NCBI GenBank assembly: GCA_015057635.1
Contig: SVEB01000028.1
Location: forward strand, 1-64,000
Origin: Lachnospiraceae bacterium
Lineage (GTDB): Bacteria; Bacillota; Clostridia; Lachnospirales; Lachnospiraceae
Length of the DNA stretch: 64,000 bases
Reading direction: 5' to 3'
Shown here: positions 10,694 to 19,023 of the stretch, piece after piece
How the letters are laid out: every line of letters begins with the position of its first letter
Numbering within the stretch: the first letter of the stretch is position 1
Translations under genes and position numbers: made by a program
Notes under the pieces: generated by a model
What the model saw: only the letters and a program-made list of their open reading frames with translations
Told to the model about the DNA's origin: nothing
Database searches by the model: none

Positions 10694-11264
10694 CTAAGCA
10701 TCCCTCCTTCTCTAATATTTTGCCTAATGACTTTCTGGCACGATGAATCAGAACCTTCATCTGTCCGTCTGTTTTCTTAAGTATTTTTGCCGCCTCGGCA
10801 TAAGACATCCCTTCTATATCAATCAGGGAAATGGCTGCCTGATAATCATTCTTAAGCTGCTTAATCGCCCCATGCAAATGTCTCTTCTGCTCTTCCTTAA
10901 TCAAGTTCTCAAGCATAGACTCTTCTTCCGCATCCTCTGGATAGTCCGCCACAAACAGCATTCTTTCATTCTTTCGGATATAGTCCACTGCCTTATTTCG
11001 CCCAATCGTATACAGATAGGTCTTAAAACTTCCTTTAAAATGAAACCTCTCCTTATGCACATATACCTCAACGAATGCATCCTGTGCCAGATCCTCGGCA
11101 ATCGTTATATTATGTACATAACGATTTAAAAAATAAATCAGTTTATCTTTATAAGATAATACCAGATATTCAAATGCGTCCTTATCCCCATCTAAAAATC
11201 TGGCATAATATTCGTTGTCATTTAGGAACTCTGAAGACATTGCCTTATTTTCTTTTCCTATCAT
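10683..11264 (-). CDS. ECF-type RNA polymerase sigma factor
   Basis: A 193-residue extracytoplasmic-function sigma factor. Region 2 is FEYLVLSYKDKLIYFLNRYV through AEDLAQDAFVEVYV and FKTYLYTIGRNKAVDYIRK. Region 4 is LKNDYQAAISLIDIEGMSYA with the helix-turn-helix AAKILKKTDGQMKVLIHRAR. I start it at the ATG at 11264, which has AGGAGG just upstream; the longer frame to 11372 runs through the promoter. It overlaps the putative anti-sigma gene and heads an operon with MBOAT and DHHW genes. The regulon and the inducing signal cannot be read. Confidence 0.92.
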   Translation of the reverse strand: MIGKENKAMSSEFLNDNEYYARFLDGDKDAFEYLVLSYKDKLIYFLNRYVHNITIAEDLAQDAFVEVYVHKERFHFKGSFKTYLYTIGRNKAVDYIRKNERMLFVADYPEDAEEESMLENLIKEEQKRHLHGAIKQLKNDYQAAISLIDIEGMSYAEAAKILKKTDGQMKVLIHRARKSLGKILEKEGCLDEK

Positions 11265-11337
11265 CAGGATTTTTTCCTCCTGCCATAATATTGATTCCGA
11301 ACCATACGCCAAACAGATGCGCATGATTTCTTTTCGT

Positions 11338-11346
11338 AGTATAACA
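11338..11346 (-). promoter_or_regulatory. Possible promoter of the ECF sigma operon
   Basis: TGTTATACT on the minus strand is an extended -10 box about 75 nt before the sigma factor ATG. No good -35 is visible. No clear ECF-type (AAC/CGT) promoter was found, so autoregulation is not shown. Confidence 0.4.
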
Positions 11347-11386
11347 TAGGGAAACGCCTGATACCACTTCAATCATCGAAATAGCC

Positions 11387-11425
11387 AAAAATGGACTATA
11401 TTGCATTTTAACAACATAGCCCATT
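11387..11425 (-). terminator. Terminator after the first DUF4358 gene
   Basis: On the minus strand an imperfect 14-bp stem (AATGGGCTATGTTG against CAATATAGTCCATT) with an A-rich loop is followed by TTTTT. It lies about 65 bp past the stop codon. Confidence 0.75.
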
Positions 11426-11488
11426 CTATAGTATTACCTACTTCACCGTTTTTACACGTCTATATCTGATTGATGAATCGGAATTCGA

Positions 11489-12163
11489 TTATGCGCCAAT
11501 TTCTTCTTTTGCGATATCAATTACCTGTGTATTGATTTCAGTATACGCATCGATTAAATCGCTTTCTTCTGGATAATCCATAATATCTAGAGAACCTACC
11601 ATAGAGAAGAATACATAATCACCAACTGTTTCTACAACAGAACCCTGGATCTTTGCTACGTTCATTGGGTACTGCATAGTATCAGCTACTAATACATCAC
11701 GGTATTCATTTAATGCCTTTGCTACGTTTTCTACGTTGCCTTCTGTTGCATGGATTGCAACGAATTTATCTACATGAACGCTCATCATTGGGCCTTCTGC
11801 GATTGCTGCATCATACCATGTTGAATCGATACCGAATAATTCGGATAATGTTGCTGTATCATAAGGCATATTTGCTACATAGTTTTCTTCGCCTACAAGA
11901 GCCACTACTTTCTGGTGGATTGCATCTAATGTTTCATTGCTTACAAGAGCGCCTGCTTCTTCATCTTCTGCTGGAGCTTCTTCTGTAGGAGCTTCTTCTG
12001 TTGCAGCATCTTCACCTGTTGTATCTTCTGGTGTCTCTGTTACGTTTTCTTCTACAACTGGTGTTGGAGTTGCAGTATCTGCACCGTTATCATTTTTGCT
12101 GCATCCTGTGAATGCTAAAAGTACGATTAAAGCAATTGCTAAAAATGTTGTATTTTTCTTCAT
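11489..12163 (-). CDS. DUF4358 domain lipoprotein
   Basis: A 224-residue predicted lipoprotein. The signal peptide ends in the lipobox LAFTGC, with Cys near residue 21. A low-complexity acidic linker rich in Thr, Pro and Glu (VTETPEDTTGEDAATEE and so on) follows, then a C-terminal domain of about 130 residues containing EGPMMSVHVDKFVAIHATEG, MQYPMNVAKIQ and VGDYVFFSMVG. This resembles DUF4358, common in Lachnospiraceae and of unknown function. The ATG at 12163 has AAAGGAGA upstream. The neighbouring upstream gene is a paralogue with the same domain. Confidence 0.8.
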   Translation of the reverse strand: MKKNTTFLAIALIVLLAFTGCSKNDNGADTATPTPVVEENVTETPEDTTGEDAATEEAPTEEAPAEDEEAGALVSNETLDAIHQKVVALVGEENYVANMPYDTATLSELFGIDSTWYDAAIAEGPMMSVHVDKFVAIHATEGNVENVAKALNEYRDVLVADTMQYPMNVAKIQGSVVETVGDYVFFSMVGSLDIMDYPEESDLIDAYTEINTQVIDIAKEEIGA

Positions 12164-12339
12164 CTTCTTTTCTCCTTTTTCTTTTAGGAAATACCATAAT
12201 ACTCTTCTGTGAGTAATGATATTCCGCTTCTTCCATTCTTTCTTGTCTAGTCCAATTTTTCTTGTCGACATATATTATTCGCACAAACAAATAAATAGTT
12301 ACACCTATTTTTAATTTTTTTCATTTTTCTCTATCTTTT

Positions 12340-13305
12340 TTATTTGCCGGCAATTACGGAGTCGATTGTCTGAATCGCAAGCTTATTATAATCGGCTATT
12401 TCCACATCTTCCCGGTATCCGCCAAGCATTAAGAAAAATACATAATCACCATTCTGATATACGGTTGCATTCTGCACTTTTTCTACATTCATCGGATACT
12501 GCATGCTTTCATTAATCAGATAATCCCGATATGTTGTAAGAGCTGCCTTAATCTGATCTGCATAGCCGGATTTTGCTTTAAATCCTAAGAATACATCTAC
12601 ATGAGCGCTCATCATCGGACCTTCCCCAGCTGCTTCTTCATACCAGGAAGCATCTACTTTGTATAGCTCGGAAATGGTTAAGGAATCAAATGCCATAACC
12701 GGCATATAGTGTTCTCCATATGCTTTTTTCACTGCCTGATGGATATCATTTATGCTTGCTGCTTCTTTTGCAGGCACTTCGGTTGGTTTTGGTGCCTTTG
12801 TTGGTTCCGGCGTTGGTGATACGGTCGCGGTTGGAGCCTTTGTTGCTTCCGGCGCTTTTGTTGGCTTTGGCGTGTTTGTTGGCTTAGTTTCTTCTGGTTT
12901 CTTTGTTGGCTTTGGAGCTTGTGTTGGCTTTGCAGTCACTTCCGGCACCTTTGTTACCTCTGGTTTCTTAGTCGGGGTGACAGTCGGCTCTTCTTCCTTG
13001 GATTCATCTGACTCTTCTGCTTCCCCATTCTCGTTCTCAGAACTCTCTGTTTGGGAGATCTCGCTTTCGATACCTTCTGATTCTAAACCTTCCGATTCGG
13101 AATCGTTGGATCCAAAAGCTTCTGATCCCACACCTTCTTCTATATCTTCTTCCTTATCCTCTTCCTTCTGATCAGAATTGCTGTCTGTTACGATTTCCTC
13201 TGCCTGGTCTGCTCCCGTCATCATTTCTTTCTTGCTGCATCCTCCTGCCGCCATTAAAAGACAGATGATGCAGATCAGTAATCCTGTGTGCTTATGTAAT
13301 TTCAT
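12340..13305 (-). CDS. DUF4358 domain lipoprotein with long Pro/Thr/Lys linker
   Basis: A 321-residue paralogue of the preceding lipoprotein. The signal peptide ends in AAGGC. An acidic Ser/Glu-rich stretch and about 75 residues of repeated PTKxPE/TKAP-type units lie between the lipid anchor and the C-terminal domain (EGPMMSAHVDVFLGFKAK, MQYPMNVEKVQN, GDYVFFLMLGG). The linker could reach through the peptidoglycan. The ATG at 13305 has AAGGAGAG upstream; the longer frame to 13353 lacks one. The two genes look like a tandem duplication whose linkers diverged while the domain stayed similar. Function unknown. Confidence 0.8.
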   Translation of the reverse strand: MKLHKHTGLLICIICLLMAAGGCSKKEMMTGADQAEEIVTDSNSDQKEEDKEEDIEEGVGSEAFGSNDSESEGLESEGIESEISQTESSENENGEAEESDESKEEEPTVTPTKKPEVTKVPEVTAKPTQAPKPTKKPEETKPTNTPKPTKAPEATKAPTATVSPTPEPTKAPKPTEVPAKEAASINDIHQAVKKAYGEHYMPVMAFDSLTISELYKVDASWYEEAAGEGPMMSAHVDVFLGFKAKSGYADQIKAALTTYRDYLINESMQYPMNVEKVQNATVYQNGDYVFFLMLGGYREDVEIADYNKLAIQTIDSVIAGK

Positions 13306-13572
13306 TTTTCTCTCCTTATCGAATTGTATTTCTTCTTTATTTAAAAGCTGCATTTCTTATTCGTATCTCCTGGCTGTTTCGTTACACATAACTTGAAAAT
13401 AATTCTATTTTTCATTCCATTTGTTTCATTTTATTTCGGAATGGCTTTATCCTTGCTTATTCTATTTTTCGACTACTTTTATGGTTATTTTATCCTTTTC
13501 GTGTAATATGTATAATTTTCCATCAAGTTTTTGCATATATTCCTAAAAAGCACTTCATACTATTGCTATTAC

Positions 13573-13600
13573 TTGACAATTTTCGCATTCACGGTATAAT
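13573..13600 (+). promoter_or_regulatory. Promoter of the PfkB kinase gene
   Basis: TTGACA (13573-13578) and TATAAT (13595-13600) with a 16-bp spacer. The rest of the 13306-13650 gap is AT-rich with nothing else clear. Confidence 0.85.
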
Positions 13601-13613
13601 GAAATTAACCGTA

Positions 13614-13627
13614 TGTAAGCGTTTACA
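13614..13627. promoter_or_regulatory. LacI-family or CcpA (cre) operator
   Basis: TGTAAGCGTTTACA is a near-perfect palindrome with central CG. It matches the LacI/GalR-family operator pattern and the cre pattern. It lies about 13 bp after the -10 box, at or just past the transcription start, a typical repression site. Confidence 0.75.
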
Positions 13628-13651
13628 TAACAGATTAGGAGGTATTTTATT

Positions 13652-14686
13652 ATGCAAACGGTAGATTCAAATAGAGAATTTGATGCTCTTGCCCTTGGCG
13701 AGATTTTATTAAGATTATCCGCTCCTACAAATGAACGAATCGTTCGTGGCGATACATTTGAAAAATGTGCCGGTGGAGCTGAATTAAATGTCGTTTCTGG
13801 TATTTCCATGATGGGATTACGCACTGGTGTTATTTCTAAAGTTCCAAACAATGATATTGGTACGTACATAAAAAACCATCTTCGTTTTTGTGGCGTAAGT
13901 GATGATTGCCTGATCTATGATGACAGCAAAGATGCAAGACTTGGTATCTACTTCTACGAAAGTGGCGCGTATCCAAGAAAATCTTCCGTTGTATATGACA
14001 GAAGACATTCTTCCATCAATACAATTGAATTAAGCGAAATTCCGGAAAGTACATTTAAATCCGCTCGTTTATTCCATACTTGTGGCATTACCCTTGCATT
14101 ATCTCCACAGACACGTGATGTAACCGTGGAATGCATTAAGAAGTTCAAAGAAAACGGAACCTTAATCTCCTTCGATGTTAACTTCCGCGCTAACCTATGG
14201 GATGAAGCAACTGCAAAGGAATGCATCGAACGTATCCTTCCTTATGTTGATATTTTATTCGTGTCCGAAGAGACCTCTAGAAGAACATTTGGTAAGACCG
14301 GCGACATTAAAGATATCATGAAGTCTTATACTGAAGATTACAATATCTCTATCGTTGCAACAACAGACCGTAAAGTATTAAGCCCTAAGAAACATACTTT
14401 CAGTTCTACCATTTACAATGCGAAAGAAGATAAATTCTACGAAGAAGCTCCATATGAAAATATCGAAGTAATCGACCGCATCGGTAGTGGTGATGCTTAT
14501 GTATCCGGCGTTTTATATGGCCTTCTTTCCACAAATGACTGTCAGAGAGCATTAGAGATCGGTAATGCAGCAAGCGCCATCAAGAATACAATTCCTGGTG
14601 ACCTTCCATCCACTGATTTAGGCGAGATCAACAGGATCATCGCTTCTCATAAGAACATTGGTCCTCAGAGCGAAATGAACCGTTAG
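13652..14686 (+). CDS. PfkB family sugar kinase (2-keto-3-deoxygluconate kinase-like)
   Basis: A ribokinase-fold (PfkB) carbohydrate kinase of 344 residues. The N-terminal GEILLRLSAP and GGAELNVVSGISMMGLRTGV segments bind sugar. The C-terminal signature IDRIGSGDAYVSGVLYG carries the catalytic Asp and the anion hole. Similarity is strongest to KdgK-type kinases, which phosphorylate 2-keto-3-deoxygluconate from uronate breakdown, but fructose or another sugar acid is possible. A single gene with a consensus promoter, a LacI/CcpA-type operator over the start site, and a strong terminator afterwards. Catabolite or substrate control is likely. Confidence 0.85.
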   Translation: MQTVDSNREFDALALGEILLRLSAPTNERIVRGDTFEKCAGGAELNVVSGISMMGLRTGVISKVPNNDIGTYIKNHLRFCGVSDDCLIYDDSKDARLGIYFYESGAYPRKSSVVYDRRHSSINTIELSEIPESTFKSARLFHTCGITLALSPQTRDVTVECIKKFKENGTLISFDVNFRANLWDEATAKECIERILPYVDILFVSEETSRRTFGKTGDIKDIMKSYTEDYNISIVATTDRKVLSPKKHTFSSTIYNAKEDKFYEEAPYENIEVIDRIGSGDAYVSGVLYGLLSTNDCQRALEIGNAASAIKNTIPGDLPSTDLGEINRIIASHKNIGPQSEMNR

Positions 14687-14703
14687 GATTTTCATAAAAA
14701 GAC

Positions 14704-14760
14704 GCCCCCCTCTTCTCTCATACTGCAGATGCTGTACGAGAGAGGAGGGGGGAATTTTTT
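14704..14760 (+). terminator. Terminator after the PfkB kinase gene
   Basis: A C-rich arm (CCCCCCTCTTCTCTC) pairs with GAGAGAGGAGGGGGG, then AATTTTTT follows. A strong intrinsic terminator. Confidence 0.88.
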
Positions 14761-14820
14761 ATGAAAGTCCAGACTCATGCAGCATCGCCTTTCAATCCCA
14801 TATATTAAAATAGGTAATTG

Positions 14821-14849
14821 TTGTATTCTCAAACCAAAGCGTATATAAT
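14821..14849 (+). promoter_or_regulatory. Promoter of the YitT-type gene
   Basis: TTGTAT and TATAAT separated by 17 bp, about 65 bp before the ATG. Confidence 0.65.
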
Positions 14850-14913
14850 GAAGATGCTGTGACAAAATCAGGCCTGATATGGCCTTTGTCTAAAACATAT
14901 TCAGGAGGATCAA

Positions 14914-15783
14914 ATGGATACATATCAATTAACCGGACATAAAAAGATAATAAAAGAATATCTGCTTATTACGCTAGGTACTTTGCTTGTCAGCGCCGGT
15001 GTTTATTTTTTCAAGTTCCCAAATAATTTCTCGATTGGAGGCGTGACGGGCCTCGCGATCATTCTCAGCAAACTATTCAATGGTGTGATTTCTTCCAGTA
15101 CAATCGTACTTGTCGTGAATACTATTCTGCTAGTAATTGGCTATCTTGTTCTTGGAAAAGGGTTCGGTATAAAGACGGCCTACGGAAGTTTTCTTCTGTC
15201 CGGTTCCTTAAACCTGCTTGAAAAAATATATCCAATGAATCATCCTTTTACAAACCAGCCAGTTTTAGAGTTATTCTTCGCCGTTGCTCTTCCTGCAATC
15301 GGTGCCGCAATCCTCTTTAACCTTGGCGGTTCTACCGGTGGAACGGATATCGTTGCTATGATTTTAAAGAAGTATACAAACCGCAATATTGGACAGTCTC
15401 TCTTTATGACGGATGTCCTGCTTACCTTACTGACCTTCCCGGTCTTCGGCATGGAAACCGGTCTGTTATCCCTAACCGGTCTTGTATTAAAATCTGCAGT
15501 TGTAGATAATATGATTGAAAGCATGAATCTTTGCAAATACTTCACGGTAATCAGCGAGCATCCGGAACCAATCTGTGAATATATCTTAAAGGAACTGAAC
15601 CGAAGCGCTACCGTATGTGATGCACAGGGCGCCTTCACACACAATCAGAAGAAAATTATCCTGACGGTTATGACCCGCGCTCAGGCGCTTCACCTTCAGA
15701 AGTATATCCGTCAGAACTATCCGGAATCCTTTATGGTTATCACCAATACAAGCGAAATCATCGGACGCGGTTTCCGCGCTTAA
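14914..15783 (+). CDS. YitT family membrane protein
   Basis: A 289-residue integral membrane protein with about five hydrophobic segments in the first 200 residues, including LNLLEKIYPMNHPF and GGSTGGTDIVAMIL, the latter typical of the YitT membrane domain. A soluble C-terminal DUF2179 domain of about 80 residues follows (CKYFTVISEHPEPICEYILK to NTSEIIGRGFRA). YitT/YebE-type proteins are widespread in Firmicutes and may transport an unknown substrate. A good AGGAGG site lies before the ATG. Monocistronic between its own promoter and a strong terminator. Confidence 0.9.
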   Translation: MDTYQLTGHKKIIKEYLLITLGTLLVSAGVYFFKFPNNFSIGGVTGLAIILSKLFNGVISSSTIVLVVNTILLVIGYLVLGKGFGIKTAYGSFLLSGSLNLLEKIYPMNHPFTNQPVLELFFAVALPAIGAAILFNLGGSTGGTDIVAMILKKYTNRNIGQSLFMTDVLLTLLTFPVFGMETGLLSLTGLVLKSAVVDNMIESMNLCKYFTVISEHPEPICEYILKELNRSATVCDAQGAFTHNQKKIILTVMTRAQALHLQKYIRQNYPESFMVITNTSEIIGRGFRA

Positions 15784-15787
15784 TCGA

Positions 15788-15855
15788 TAAAACGCCGTAC
15801 CATACTAAGGCTCTTACATGAAAAGAGTTGAGCCTTGGTATGGTACGGCGTTTTT
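15788..15855 (+). terminator. Terminator after the YitT-type gene
   Basis: AAAACGCCGTACCATAC pairs with GTATGGTACGGCGTTTT, and the inner segments AAGGCTC/GAGCCTT also pair. A T-run closes the stem. Confidence 0.88.
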
Positions 15856-16007
15856 GCTAGTTTATAAAAGTTTTACTTATTTTTTTATATGATATATGTT
15901 ACAATGCTCTATAAAGTAGTTTTAAAAACCATATCAAATGTCATATACATAAGAATGTGATAAAAAAGAAATGATAAAATGAATTCCAATATAGAAAGGT
16001 TTTAATT

Positions 16008-16904
16008 ATGAAGTACCAGATTATCAGTGACAGTTCCTGCGATCTACCAAGTGATCTTGTAAAAAAGAATCAGATAGAGGTCGTTCCCTTTTATGTTTCC
16101 TTTGACGGCTCTACCTATCAGAAAGAAGGGGTTGAGATTGACATCCGTGATTTCTATCAGCAGATGATTGACAATCCAAAAGTATTTCCAAAATCCTCCC
16201 TTCCGTCTGTAGAGGATTATCTGAATGTCTTTACCCCACATGTAGAAGCAGGTACTCCGATCCTCTGTATCTGTATTACAACCAAGTTCAGCGGTTCCTA
16301 TAACGCCGCCATGAATGCCAAAAACATTTTGCTAGAGACCCATCCGAATGCGGTCATTACCGTAATCGATGCCACCATCAACACCGTTCTCCAGGGCCTT
16401 TATGTCTTAGAAGCATCCCGAATGCAACAGGCAGGCTGCACCTACGATGAAACCGTGGCAAGACTCGAAGAGATCAAATCCACCGGGCGCATCATCTTTA
16501 CAATCGGCAGCATGGAATACCTGAAAAAAGGCGGCCGTATCGGAAAATTAGCTACCCTTGCCGCAGATACCCTCGGCATCAAGCCTCTTATCATGCTAAA
16601 AGAAGGCGAAATCTTCCCAACCGGCATCACAAGAAGCCGTAAGAAAGGAAAAGAAAAGCTGATTGCCCAGTTAAAGGAACATTTCGAACAGATTAACGAG
16701 TCCCCAGACTCCTATTCGATCTGTGTCGGCTACGGCTATGACTACGAAGAAGCAGTCGAATTCCGCGACGCGGCTCTCGCTTCTCTCTCCACTTACTCTA
16801 ACATCACCGAACTTCCTCTCCGCCAGATCGGTGCCACTATCGGAGTTCATACCGGCCCTCACCCAATCGGTTTCGGTCTAATCAAAAAATACGATGCCAA
16901 ATAA
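16008..16904 (+). CDS. DegV family fatty-acid-binding protein
   Basis: DegV (FakB-like) proteins bind a single fatty acid and present it to the FakA kinase in Gram-positive phospholipid metabolism. The 298-residue protein has the N-terminal ISDSSCDLPSDL, the ITTKFSGSYNAA segment with the ligand-contacting Ser/Thr, and GSMEYLKKGGRIGKLAT, all hallmarks. The ATG follows AAAGG. No fakA gene is in the window, so the fatty acid role is a family expectation. A terminator hairpin overlaps its stop codon. Confidence 0.9.
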   Translation: MKYQIISDSSCDLPSDLVKKNQIEVVPFYVSFDGSTYQKEGVEIDIRDFYQQMIDNPKVFPKSSLPSVEDYLNVFTPHVEAGTPILCICITTKFSGSYNAAMNAKNILLETHPNAVITVIDATINTVLQGLYVLEASRMQQAGCTYDETVARLEEIKSTGRIIFTIGSMEYLKKGGRIGKLATLAADTLGIKPLIMLKEGEIFPTGITRSRKKGKEKLIAQLKEHFEQINESPDSYSICVGYGYDYEEAVEFRDAALASLSTYSNITELPLRQIGATIGVHTGPHPIGFGLIKKYDAK

Positions 16905-16919
16905 GGCATCGTATTTTTT
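16884..16919. terminator. Bidirectional terminator overlapping the degV stop codon
   Basis: AAAAAATACGATGCC and GGCATCGTATTTTTT form a perfect stem flanked by A/T runs on both strands, so it can end the plus-strand degV transcript and the converging minus-strand cotJ transcript. A second small hairpin AAGGAGG/CCTCCTT follows at 16927-16946. Confidence 0.85.
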
Positions 16920-16978
16920 CTATGTAAAGGAGGCCGAGACCTCCTTGTTTTCTATGGGAATGACAACTAGCTACATTT

Positions 16979-17584
16979 TTATTTGCATTTCTTATCAAAT
17001 GCCGGGTTAAATGCATAGTAATTATTGCTGTCTAAATGATCCTGAACGATACGAAGGCTTTCACCAAATCTCTGATAATGAACGATTTCTCTTTCCCTTA
17101 AGAAACGGATTGGGTCACAAACATCATGGTCATGAACCAGTCTTAATATATTATCGTAGGTCACTCTTGCTTTCTGTTCTGCTGCCAGATCTTCATGAAG
17201 ATCGGTGATTGGATCGCCTTTGGACTGGAATGTCATAACATCATATGGTGTCCCGCTTGCGAATATTGGATAGATCCCAACGGTATGATCTACATAGTAA
17301 TTTTTGAAAGGGCTGTTTTCAATCTGCTCTGCCGTCAGATTCCTTGTCAGCTGGTGTACGATTGCGCATATGATTTCCAGATGTGCTAATTCTTCTGTTC
17401 CGATATCGGTCAAAACGCCTGCCACTTCACGATATGGCATAGCAAATCTCTGAGAAAGATACCGTAAGGATGCCCCTAATTCTCCATCTGGTCCTCCAAA
17501 CTGGGTGATGATCACCTGAGCGAGTTCCGGGTTTGTTTCTTTAATATTTACTGGATACTGCAGTCTTCTCTCATAACTCCACAT
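16979..17584 (-). CDS. cotJC: Spore coat protein CotJC (manganese-catalase-like)
   Basis: CotJC is a ferritin-like, Mn-catalase-related protein in the inner spore coat. The 201 residues begin MWSYERRLQYPVNIKETNPE and include DIGTEELAHLEIICAIVHQL and LAAEQKARVTYDNILRL, where the Glu/His metal ligands of the four-helix fold lie. It is the last gene of cotJABC, 3 bp after cotJB. Expression should be restricted to the mother cell during sporulation, as in Bacillus subtilis. Confidence 0.95.
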   Translation of the reverse strand: MWSYERRLQYPVNIKETNPELAQVIITQFGGPDGELGASLRYLSQRFAMPYREVAGVLTDIGTEELAHLEIICAIVHQLTRNLTAEQIENSPFKNYYVDHTVGIYPIFASGTPYDVMTFQSKGDPITDLHEDLAAEQKARVTYDNILRLVHDHDVCDPIRFLREREIVHYQRFGESLRIVQDHLDSNNYYAFNPAFDKKCK

Positions 17585-17587
17585 TAA

Positions 17588-17842
17588 TTAGCACACTCCT
17601 TCCCATGGCCATGGATACTGGGTCCAGTTCCATTCTGCACATTCACAGATTCCATATGATGACATCGGTCCATACATGGACGTATACTGCGCTACTAATT
17701 CTGCACGCATCATACTGTATTCGCGATACATACATAATGCATCCTGATCACATGGGTGAGTATCTAAAAACAGTCTTAAATCATCCATAACAAAACTAAC
17801 TTCACTAATTCGTTCCATCAGACATTCTCTTTGTTTATCCAT
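17588..17842 (-). CDS. cotJB: Spore coat protein CotJB
   Basis: A small coat protein of 84 residues containing VMDDLRLFLDTHPCDQDAL and ending WTQYPWPWEGVC, the typical CotJB pattern with its Trp/Pro-rich end. It lies 2 bp after cotJA and 3 bp before cotJC, so the three genes form one transcript. In B. subtilis the CotJ proteins depend on each other for coat assembly. Confidence 0.92.
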   Translation of the reverse strand: MDKQRECLMERISEVSFVMDDLRLFLDTHPCDQDALCMYREYSMMRAELVAQYTSMYGPMSSYGICECAEWNWTQYPWPWEGVC

Positions 17843-17844
17843 TT

Positions 17845-18246
17845 TTAGTTACATCTCCTTCCATAAAAATCAAGATTCAGATCTGCGAAGATGGTACCAA
17901 TATCATGTGCCTCTGCATCCTCATAAACATTCTGAAATGGCTGCCAAGGAACATATGCCATTGCTAATGAGAAATCCGGCATATTATTTGTTACATAACA
18001 TCTTCTTCCTTGTCCGCATCCGCATGTGGCATTATCCATATAACCTCTCCCGTAACTGTTCTGCATTCCGCTCATAGAAGGGCAGCTGCCTGCTGGCATC
18101 TTGGTCAGTGTACAGTCACAATCACACTCTAACATTGCTCTAGCTGGTGCCATTCCTTTATACGGCATATCCCCCTGCATGCTGCTCTGGCTTGGACGTG
18201 TTCCAGAACATCTTCCATAATATTGTTGCTGCCTACATTTGCTCAT
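17845..18246 (-). CDS. cotJA: Spore coat associated protein CotJA-like, with Cys-rich N-terminus
   Basis: The C-terminal 40 residues (AYVPWQPFQNVYEDAEAHDI and FADLNLDFYGRRC) match CotJA. The N-terminal 90 residues are unusual: rich in Cys, Gly, Met and Gln, with CDCDCTL and CGCGQGRRC clusters, resembling other cross-linked or metal-binding coat proteins. The 133 residues are longer than B. subtilis CotJA (about 80). The ATG at 18246 has AAGGAG upstream; the frame extends 11 residues further without support. Confidence 0.85.
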   Translation of the reverse strand: MSKCRQQQYYGRCSGTRPSQSSMQGDMPYKGMAPARAMLECDCDCTLTKMPAGSCPSMSGMQNSYGRGYMDNATCGCGQGRRCYVTNNMPDFSLAMAYVPWQPFQNVYEDAEAHDIGTIFADLNLDFYGRRCN

Positions 18247-18316
18247 AGGTAATATAGCTCCTTTCAATATGCTTAACAAACATTGACTCAGGATTCTTCC
18301 TTGCGATGTTTCAATA

Positions 18317-18325
18317 CTATACTAT
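18317..18325 (-). promoter_or_regulatory. Possible mother-cell sigma (SigE/SigK) -10 element for cotJ
   Basis: CATAGTATA on the minus strand fits the CATAnnnTA -10 pattern of SigK and resembles that of SigE. It lies about 70 nt before cotJA. No convincing -35 was recognised. Confidence 0.35.
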
Positions 18326-18366
18326 GAAACATGGGAAATGAGGGTGTATGTCTTATTTTACAAAAA

Positions 18367-18420
18367 CAAAGAGACTGCCAGCAAAAAGGGCGATTACGCT
18401 CTTTTTATAGCGGTCTCTTA
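18367..18420 (-). terminator. Terminator after tspO
   Basis: AAGAGAC...GTCTCTT forms the outer stem and AAAAAGGGCG/CGCTCTTTTT the inner stem. A/T runs lie at both ends. Confidence 0.65.
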
Positions 18421-18424
18421 TCTT

Positions 18425-18898
18425 TTATCGATTCAATCTATACACAGCGAAATTAAGCACGGCGGCAAATAGTAGCCAGAGCAGGTATGGGATCTGCAGA
18501 CAGCCTGCTATCTTTTTAATCCGGCAGAATACTACAATCATTGCGATTACGGCGGCAATCAGCAGCAAGATCCAGATAAAGGCTGCAAGATAATTCTGCA
18601 GATTAAAAAAGATGATGCTCCAGAAAAAATTCAGCAACAGCTGGGTGAAATATACCTTTACTGCCTTATCCTTAAGGTCTGAGTCCGACTGTATGACTAA
18701 ATAGTAGGAGATTCCCATCAGAATATATAGAATCGTCCATACAATCGGAAACAGAATAGCCGGTGGGCTAAATGACGGCTTCTCCATCATTTTGTAAAGC
18801 TCTTGTGAATTGCTTGTAAGCGCCCCTGCTAAAAATCCGATAAACAGAGGTATCATAACTGAGATCAGAAATGATTCTATTTTCTTTCTACTCTCCAT
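18425..18898 (-). CDS. TspO/MBR family protein
   Basis: A 157-residue protein with five predicted membrane helices, the TspO fold. Conserved features include KPSFSPPAILFPIVWTILYI, the usual Trp/Pro-rich first loop region, and LLNFFWSIIFF. TspO proteins bind porphyrins and related ligands in membranes and take part in stress and tetrapyrrole handling. A monocistronic gene with its own terminator, in no informative neighbourhood. Confidence 0.9.
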   Translation of the reverse strand: MESRKKIESFLISVMIPLFIGFLAGALTSNSQELYKMMEKPSFSPPAILFPIVWTILYILMGISYYLVIQSDSDLKDKAVKVYFTQLLLNFFWSIIFFNLQNYLAAFIWILLLIAAVIAMIVVFCRIKKIAGCLQIPYLLWLLFAAVLNFAVYRLNR

Positions 18899-19023
18899 CT
18901 TTCATCCCTCCCCTTAAAAGATATTCTCCCTTTGCCTCTTTTATGACCATAACAAGAAGGGTACCCCTGTCTTGCATTCTCTGTGGGAATGCTATAAAAT
19001 GAAGAAAAAAGCAGGAGGGCTTT

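Noticed and set aside
11937..12212. Ser/Ala/Val-rich frame opposite the first DUF4358 gene
   Set aside because: Antisense reading of the acidic Thr/Glu linker; no independent support.
12752..13171. Gly/Val/Ser-rich frame opposite the DUF4358 linker
   Set aside because: Shadow of the Pro/Thr/Lys repeat codons on the other strand.
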